Assembly (NCBI GenBank): GCA_023439505.1
Contig: JAEXNR010000062.1
Span: 372,001 to 436,000 of the forward strand
Direction of reading: 5' to 3'
Source: Bacillota bacterium
GTDB lineage: Bacteria; Bacillota; Clostridia; Lachnospirales; Lachnospiraceae
DNA: 64,000 nt
Shown here: piece by piece, positions 63,318-64,000 of the stretch
Layout: every line of letters begins with the position of its first letter
Numbering within the stretch: position 1 is the first letter of the stretch
Program-made: the position numbers and the translations under genes
The notes under the pieces: generated by a model
Database searches by the model: none
Seen by the model: the letters and a program-made list of their open reading frames with translations, nothing else
What the model was told of the DNA's origin: nothing

Positions 63318-64000
63318 ATGAAAGAGCAATTACTTCAGAAGTTTAAAGAAGTGTTCGGAGCAAACGGAGATTACCATGTATACTTTGTTCCGGGGCGGGT
63401 GAATTTGATTGGAGAGCATACGGACTATAACGGAGGGTATGTTTTCCCCTGTGCACTTACGATAGGCACTTATGCGGTGGCAAGAAAACGAATGGATAAG
63501 ACACTCAGGTTTTTCTCCATGAATTTTGAGAATATGGGAGTGATAGAAACCTCTATCGAACAATTGGAGCGCAAGGAAGAGAATGACTGGACAAATTATC
63601 CCAAGGGCGTTCTATGGACCATGAGAAATCAGGGATTTCATATAGAGAATGGCATGGATATCCTGATCTACGGTAATATACCCAATGCTTCCGGATTGTC
63701 TTCTTCAGCTTCCCTGGAGGTACTAACCGGTTTTGTTATCAGAGAATTGTTCCGTCTGCAGATTAGTTTGCAGGAGCTGGCATTAATTGCCCAGTATGCA
63801 GAAAATCATTATAATGGTGTAAATTGTGGAATTATGGATCAGTTTGCCGTGGCAATGGGTAAAAAGGACAGTGCTATTTTTCTGAATACGAATGATCTGT
63901 CCTATCAATATGTTCCGGTATTATTGGAAGATGCGAAAATTGTAATCATGAATACCAATAAAAAGCGTGGACTTGGTGACTCTAAATATAATCAGAGAAG
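63318..64000 (+). CDS. galK: galactokinase (partial, C-terminus off window)
   Basis: An open frame from the ATG at 63318 (AGGAG upstream) reaches the right edge with about 227 codons of an expected 390. GRVNLIGEHTDYNGG is the galactokinase signature and NIPNASGLSSSASLE is the GHMP ATP-binding motif. QYAENHYNGVNCGIMDQFAVAMG supplies the catalytic Asp region. It phosphorylates galactose to galactose 1-phosphate, the entry step of the Leloir pathway, and would use galactose from MelA and Mgl. Confidence 0.95.
   Translation, partial: MKEQLLQKFKEVFGANGDYHVYFVPGRVNLIGEHTDYNGGYVFPCALTIGTYAVARKRMDKTLRFFSMNFENMGVIETSIEQLERKEENDWTNYPKGVLWTMRNQGFHIENGMDILIYGNIPNASGLSSSASLEVLTGFVIRELFRLQISLQELALIAQYAENHYNGVNCGIMDQFAVAMGKKDSAIFLNTNDLSYQYVPVLLEDAKIVIMNTNKKRGLGDSKYNQR

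Overview
The window looks like chromosome of a plant-glycan-degrading Clostridia member, most likely Lachnospiraceae. The reasons are modest G+C, purine-rich GGAGG ribosome binding sites, many YesN/YesM-type two-component pairs, carbohydrate ABC transporters that lack their own ATPase, intracellular glycoside phosphorylases and a T-box leader. Both ends cut through genes: a nucleoside-type ABC permease on the left and galactokinase on the right. I see no rRNA, tRNA, CRISPR array, transposase or prophage gene.

Layout. 1-2983 (minus): nucleoside/simple-sugar ABC operon (ATPase, permease, partial permease) behind a strong promoter and a leader with a terminator-like hairpin. 3207-4378: an orphan short transcription unit, then a secreted-type esterase fold. 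4592-12318: an orphan AraC-type response regulator, a divergent AraC regulator/melA pair, an AgrA/AgrC-like pair, and an orphan YesM-type kinase. 12433-17279: ABC importer (binding protein, two permeases) with an intracellular GH5-like enzyme. 17402-23455: recQ and single-gene units (YoaK family, LysR, aldo/keto reductase, MerR), including a clear MerR-type promoter with a 19-bp spacer. 23570-32249: a three-component sensor (YesN, YesM and a membrane-anchored sugar-binding protein) directly upstream of mglBAC. 32348-33476: two small minus-strand genes.

33905-59680 is the most interesting part: a large Gram-positive polysaccharide utilization locus. It holds a YesN/YesM pair, LplB/LplC-like permeases, two oxidoreductases, a 1087-residue GH-A-like enzyme, a GH130 phosphorylase, a 1699-residue secreted multimodular GH-A-like enzyme, the LplA-like binding protein 12 kb from its presumed permeases, a GH32/43-like protein, a DUF5060/DUF4038-like hydrolase, a GH94 phosphorylase and a nucleoside-hydrolase-like protein. 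The permease operon and the distant binding-protein gene share one promoter design (ATACCAAAA, 14 bp, ACATTTT, 19 bp, TATAATGA) with identical spacing, which ties the two ends into one regulon. The likely logic is: the secreted enzyme releases oligosaccharides, LplABC imports them, and cytoplasmic hydrolases and phosphorylases finish them while saving ATP as sugar phosphates. The natural substrate cannot be read from sequence.

59783-64000: a T-box riboswitch with its own promoter upstream of cstA, an ArsR-like regulator behind a perfect consensus promoter, and galK with an inverted repeat over its promoter. melA, mglBAC and galK together suggest strong galactoside use.
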